DNA from: Lycium barbarum
Lineage: Eukaryota; Streptophyta; Magnoliopsida; Solanales; Solanaceae
NCBI RefSeq assembly: GCF_019175385.1
Contig: NC_083344.1
Location: 29,762,231 to 29,826,230 of the forward strand
Direction of reading: 5' to 3'
Length of the DNA: 64,000 bases
Shown: positions 58,690-64,000 of the stretch, piece by piece
How the letters are laid out: each line of letters begins with the position of its first letter
Position numbering within the stretch: position 1 is the first letter of the stretch
Program-made: the position numbers and the translations under genes
Notes under the pieces: model-generated
What the model was told of the DNA's origin: nothing
Database searches by the model: none
The model's input: the letters and a program-made list of their open reading frames with translations, nothing else

Positions 58690-59760
58690 ACTAGTTGATG
58701 ACTCAATAATAGTTGATGAGCTTAATTAAAATAAAGTTTTGATGATTTGACAAACAATGTATCAAGAAGACAATCAAGTACAAGGGAGATATTAGAAAGG
58801 CACTGAAGGACCAGAAGTCCAAACAAATCTCCAAAAGATTCAGTAAAGTAGTCATAACATGAGAGGAACTGCTTAAAGAAATTGATCCTTAAAGAAGAAA
58901 CAATGAAGACTATCGAAAAGCTATTTCATTCCAACTAGGAGAGTTGGAATATTGATTCGTCCCTATGCGATGAAAGGTTGGAATTCAAGTTACGAAAATA
59001 TCACCATAAATATAACACGTGGAATTAGCATTGGAGTAGGAGACATACCATTGCGCAACAAGGTAAGAAGGAGATCCAAGTCAAACAATGATTGATTTTT
59101 GGATAACATTATGAAACCAAAACTTGGTTGGATTCAAGCAAAACAAGGCAAACACTACTCTATCTAAACAACACGAACAAACTTTGAAGTTTCACTACAA
59201 TCACAACACAATTCCGATGTAAGGCATCAAGAGGGAGCGGAGTCAACACTTAAGTCATTAGAGAGCCAACTACCACTAACAAAGTTTTCGAGCTTATCAA
59301 GATTTATCATTAAGTTCTTTTATTGTAATAGTTAGGTTCGAGTTATGGTTCCATCCATTTACCTTTTTTAGGATTGTGTAGTTTTTGTTTATTGAGTTGT
59401 AAGAGACTCTCTTGACTGGGTAGACTCATTGAAGTGGAGCTAGCAAATTGGAACTGTTGAGCATTAAGAGGGTAGAGGCGGACTATTTGAAATAGTCCCT
59501 TAGGTAGGGCAAGGGAGATTACAAACCTTAAATTTATTGGGGCTCATTTTAGCGAAGAGTTTTGGAAAAGTCCTACTGGGTAGGTCGTGGTTTTTCCCCC
59601 CTTGATCAAGGAGAGTTTCCACGCTAAAATAATTGTGTTGATTTACTTTTCACAATTTACCTTCTTGCATAGTTGCTCAAAGAGCCTTGTTCTTTTAGTG
59701 CTTAGGTTGTAGCCACAAACTAACCAGATCCAACTTTAAGGACATCATCATTATAAGCCA
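58690..59760 (+). repeat. LTR-like remnant (SIRE-type copia or pararetrovirus-like leader)
   Basis: The run from AGTTTTGATGATTTGACAAAC (58735) to GGTAGGTCGTGGTTTTTCC and TCAAGGAGAGTTTCCACG (about 59580-59625) resembles the R/U5 layout of long copia LTRs of the SIRE type. No second copy, PBS or coding region is next to it. Ends are approximate. Compare 33336-35180, which has TTTTGATGATAACAGACC in the same position. Confidence 0.35.
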
Positions 59761-61356
59761 AGTTTGTGAATGACTCATTCTTTCTAAAAGTAGGAGATGT
59801 AATTTCATTAAATCATAATAATAACACAGCTAAGCGAAACAAAGAAAAAAAAAACAAAATATGAAAAATTAAATAGAAGCACAGGAAGTAAAGATTGGTA
59901 CATGAGAAGTAAAGAAATGAAAGATAATGTTAAAAAGAATAATATAGTTGAAAATAAAAATAACAAAGAATTTTAAAAGGGAAAATAGTTTTTTTCAAAA
60001 GAATAGAAATTCAAATTAAAACAAAACGGAAATAAATTTTAGAAATAATATTGTAATTACAAAATGTAATTACCAACAGTTCTCACCCACTCCCCTCCCT
60101 CGTCTCCCTCGCCGCCCCGACTTGACAAATGAAGAGTGTGATTACTCCCCCTCAATCACACGCAATTACATTTGGACGGACAAACATGCATGACAAAATT
60201 ATATAATTGCACCCAATTACACCAAAATTAAATGACAATGTGGCTTTCTAAAGTGACACTTAATCTTAGTCATTCTCAAGAGTAAATCTCACCCATGATT
60301 ACATAACTATATATCTTTTGAACCAAAACGAAATAATTTTATTTTGTCATATAAAAGTCATAATACTATTACTATAGTAATAACTAAACTTTTTTTTTTT
60401 TGGGTATTTGTATTCCAATTCATGTTTTAAGACTTGTATAGGTTGGTATTGTATTTTTGACTTGTTGTCTGCTGGTATACTTTGCGTTGAGATTTGAGGG
60501 GTTCAGACGACTTTTGAAAATGTTTTAAAAATCTGTCAAATTCTTATTGTCTGGTGTCCACATTTTATGCATCACAATCGTGGAAGAGGTGTCGCGATTA
60601 TGAAGACAAAAAATGAATTGACTATTGAAAGATAGTTTTGTTCTTCGCCATTCTGGAGAGGAAAAGAAAGGTTTAATGGTCAAAAGGAGTTTTGTTCATC
60701 CCGATTGTGATGAAGGACCTGGACAGCTATAAATAGCTCAACTCGTGAATCAGTTTGGTGTTTAATTTCACCATTTTTGGACATTATATAAGTTTTGTAT
60801 TGAAAGATTTTGGACTTGAAAATTATCATTTTTAATCACTCTTTGAGATTATATCATGAATTTGTGCTAAGATTTACCACGAACTGAGAATTTTAGGACT
60901 AAACCCTAGAAACACAAAATTGAGGTTTTGAACACTAAATGCACGCAGATAAAAAGTGAACTCAGATAAAAAGTGTAAGTATAGATTTGGACTCGTTCAT
61001 TGATGTGTAACCCGTATTTGAATTTTATTCGATATTTTACTATATTGACTAGGGGTTGACTTTTAAGGTTGACTTTGACATGCCTTCGGCTGTGTCTTAA
61101 ATTATGGAATGAAATCTGATAACACTATTTGACATTTTTATGTGAACTTTTGAATAGATTGGAGCCATTTGGTAGATTTCAGATGACGAAAGACGATTTT
61201 GGAAGGTTACATATTTTCTTGGATCAAGTTAAATTAAGATTTTGACCTCAATAGAAGATTCAAGTTAGAACTGTTTTAATACCATGCATATGGGGTTACC
61301 GTGTATGTGAGGTGACGAGCATATACTTGGGTACCGATGTAATAAAGGAGTTATAT
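59761..61356. other. Intergenic / degraded repeat DNA
   Basis: AT-rich. TATA-like words (CTATAAATAGC near 60729, ATTATATAAG near 60783) followed by a leader-like ACCCTAGAAACAC stretch (60903) suggest a decayed plus-strand LTR in 60400-61310, but no termini are visible. No coding region. Confidence 0.35.
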
Positions 61357-63035
<1,679 letters not shown>

Positions 63036-63545
63036 TGTAATAACCCGTTTGGTCGTTATTGCATCTCCGACACTTTTGACCCTTTCCCGAGCTTGGTTAG
63101 CTCACTTTTGACCCGAAGGGACCGTTGACATGCTTCCTGAGGTATTTAGATTTGATACGGGTGACTCTTTGGTGAAAATTGGGCTTAAAGCGAAAAATAG
63201 TTGACTCAAAGTTGACTTTTGAGTAAATGGACTTTTTTCAAAAATATGTCAATTTCGAGAGGTGCGGATGGTCTTTTAGAACTTGTGTGCATATTTGGTT
63301 CGGTTCCCAATGCACTCGGGTGCATTTTAAGACTTGGGTTGGAAAGTTAGTTTTGAGATATCGGGGGTTGACTCGATCAACGAGACCTCCAATGGGAATT
63401 CCAAGGCCACGAGTATGTTCATAATGTGTTTTTATGTATATCTGCATATTTGGTTTGTGTTCGGGAGGTTCGGGATGGTTCCAGGTGTCAATTTCAAATT
63501 TAGAAGACACTAGAAAATTTTGGTGTCTGGAGCCTACAATTCGGT
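63036..63545 (+). repeat. LTR start of TGTAATAACCC type, truncated
   Basis: TGTAATAACCCGTTTGGTCG at 63036 is a recognisable plant Ty3/gypsy LTR start. It is cut after about 510 bases by the TGTTATATCCCG LTR. Confidence 0.5.
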
Positions 63546-64000
63546 TGTTATATCCCGTATTTTTATACGTTGAGTTATTCGCAAGAGAATCGACTCAAGT
63601 TAAAGATGGAATTATTTTTGGGCACGAAATAGAAATCTTTAATTTTCAATCTTAATTAAAACATAAATTGTTTATAAATTTTACTTAGTGTAAAAATATT
63701 ATTGGAGATTGGGGATTAAGTAATTGTGATTACATTATTAAGCAACAATTAGTGATTAATTAAATTAATTAAGATTAATTACCAAAGTAGGCCCCACCCG
63801 ATTTTTAATTAAAAAAAGAAAAGAAAATAGATGACACATAAGGGGGGGGGGGGGCACGTGTAGGGCCTAGGAGGCTCATATATGTATATCACCAAATGAG
63901 GTAATGAGTCATCTCTTCACATTGCAATTGAACACAAAACAAGAACAACAAGTAAAGTGAAGAAAGAATAAAAAAAGCTCTCGGCCATGGCTGCTTTGGC
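63546..64000 (+). repeat. LTR start of TGTTATATCCCG type, runs off the window
   Basis: TGTTATATCCCGTATTTT is identical to the first 18 bases of LTR A (938). No polypurine tract precedes it, so it is a 5' LTR or a solo LTR rather than a 3' LTR. A run of 14 G lies at about 63843. CTCTCGGCCATGGC near the edge is like the leader of LTR B (TTCGGCCA). Confidence 0.65.

Overview
The window is plant nuclear DNA, most likely from a Solanaceae genome (inference from the LTR families with ends TGTTATATCCCG / GGGTCGTGACA, the TGTTTGGCCAA-type MITEs and the style of the single host gene). About 85 percent is transposable-element DNA. One intact-looking host gene is present: a five-exon NPF4-subfamily (NRT1/PTR family) membrane transporter at 51240-54750, + strand.

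Positions 1-32098 form a nested retrotransposon stack. The oldest layer is an LTR (H, minus strand; pieces 28097-29484 and 31664-32098). A plus-strand solo LTR (E, 29485-31663) and a full Ty3/gypsy chromovirus of Tekay/Del type (C, minus strand, 10385-28096) landed in it. C has gag, protease, reverse transcriptase, RNase H, integrase and a chromodomain, all with stops and frameshifts. C was hit twice: by D (15140-24137, minus, perfect 5-bp target duplication) inside its protease region, and by B (3744-10384, plus) inside its 3' LTR. B was in turn split in its 5' LTR by A, of which only the 3' end of pol and the 3' LTR lie in the window (1-3743). B and D are gag-only, non-autonomous elements of one family.

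Positions 32099-43254 hold an old minus-strand LINE: ORF1 with a zinc knuckle, endonuclease and reverse transcriptase. It is broken by a short LTR element without coding capacity (F, 36045-42074) and by an unclassified 1.8-kb insertion (about 33336-35180). Positions 43255-45761 are intergenic with three MITEs. Positions 45762-50275 are a nearly complete Ty1/copia element (minus, LTRs of about 155 bp) carrying several nonsense codons and frameshifts. It ends about 0.7 kb upstream of the TATA box of the NPF4 gene.

Downstream of the gene lie a solo LTR with a perfect target duplication (55663-58303), an LTR-like remnant (about 58690-59760), and a stack of partial LTRs (61357-64000) containing a long (TA)n(GA)n microsatellite.

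The retroelements do not work together as a system. The biology worth a second look is in the LTRs: shared leader architecture with splice-site-like motifs, a conserved block present in nine LTR copies, and gag-only derivatives that would depend on a relative such as A or C for pol. In the host gene, a residue that is proline in most nitrate-transporting NPF proteins is leucine. I saw no bacterial, phage, CRISPR or clearly new enzymatic system.
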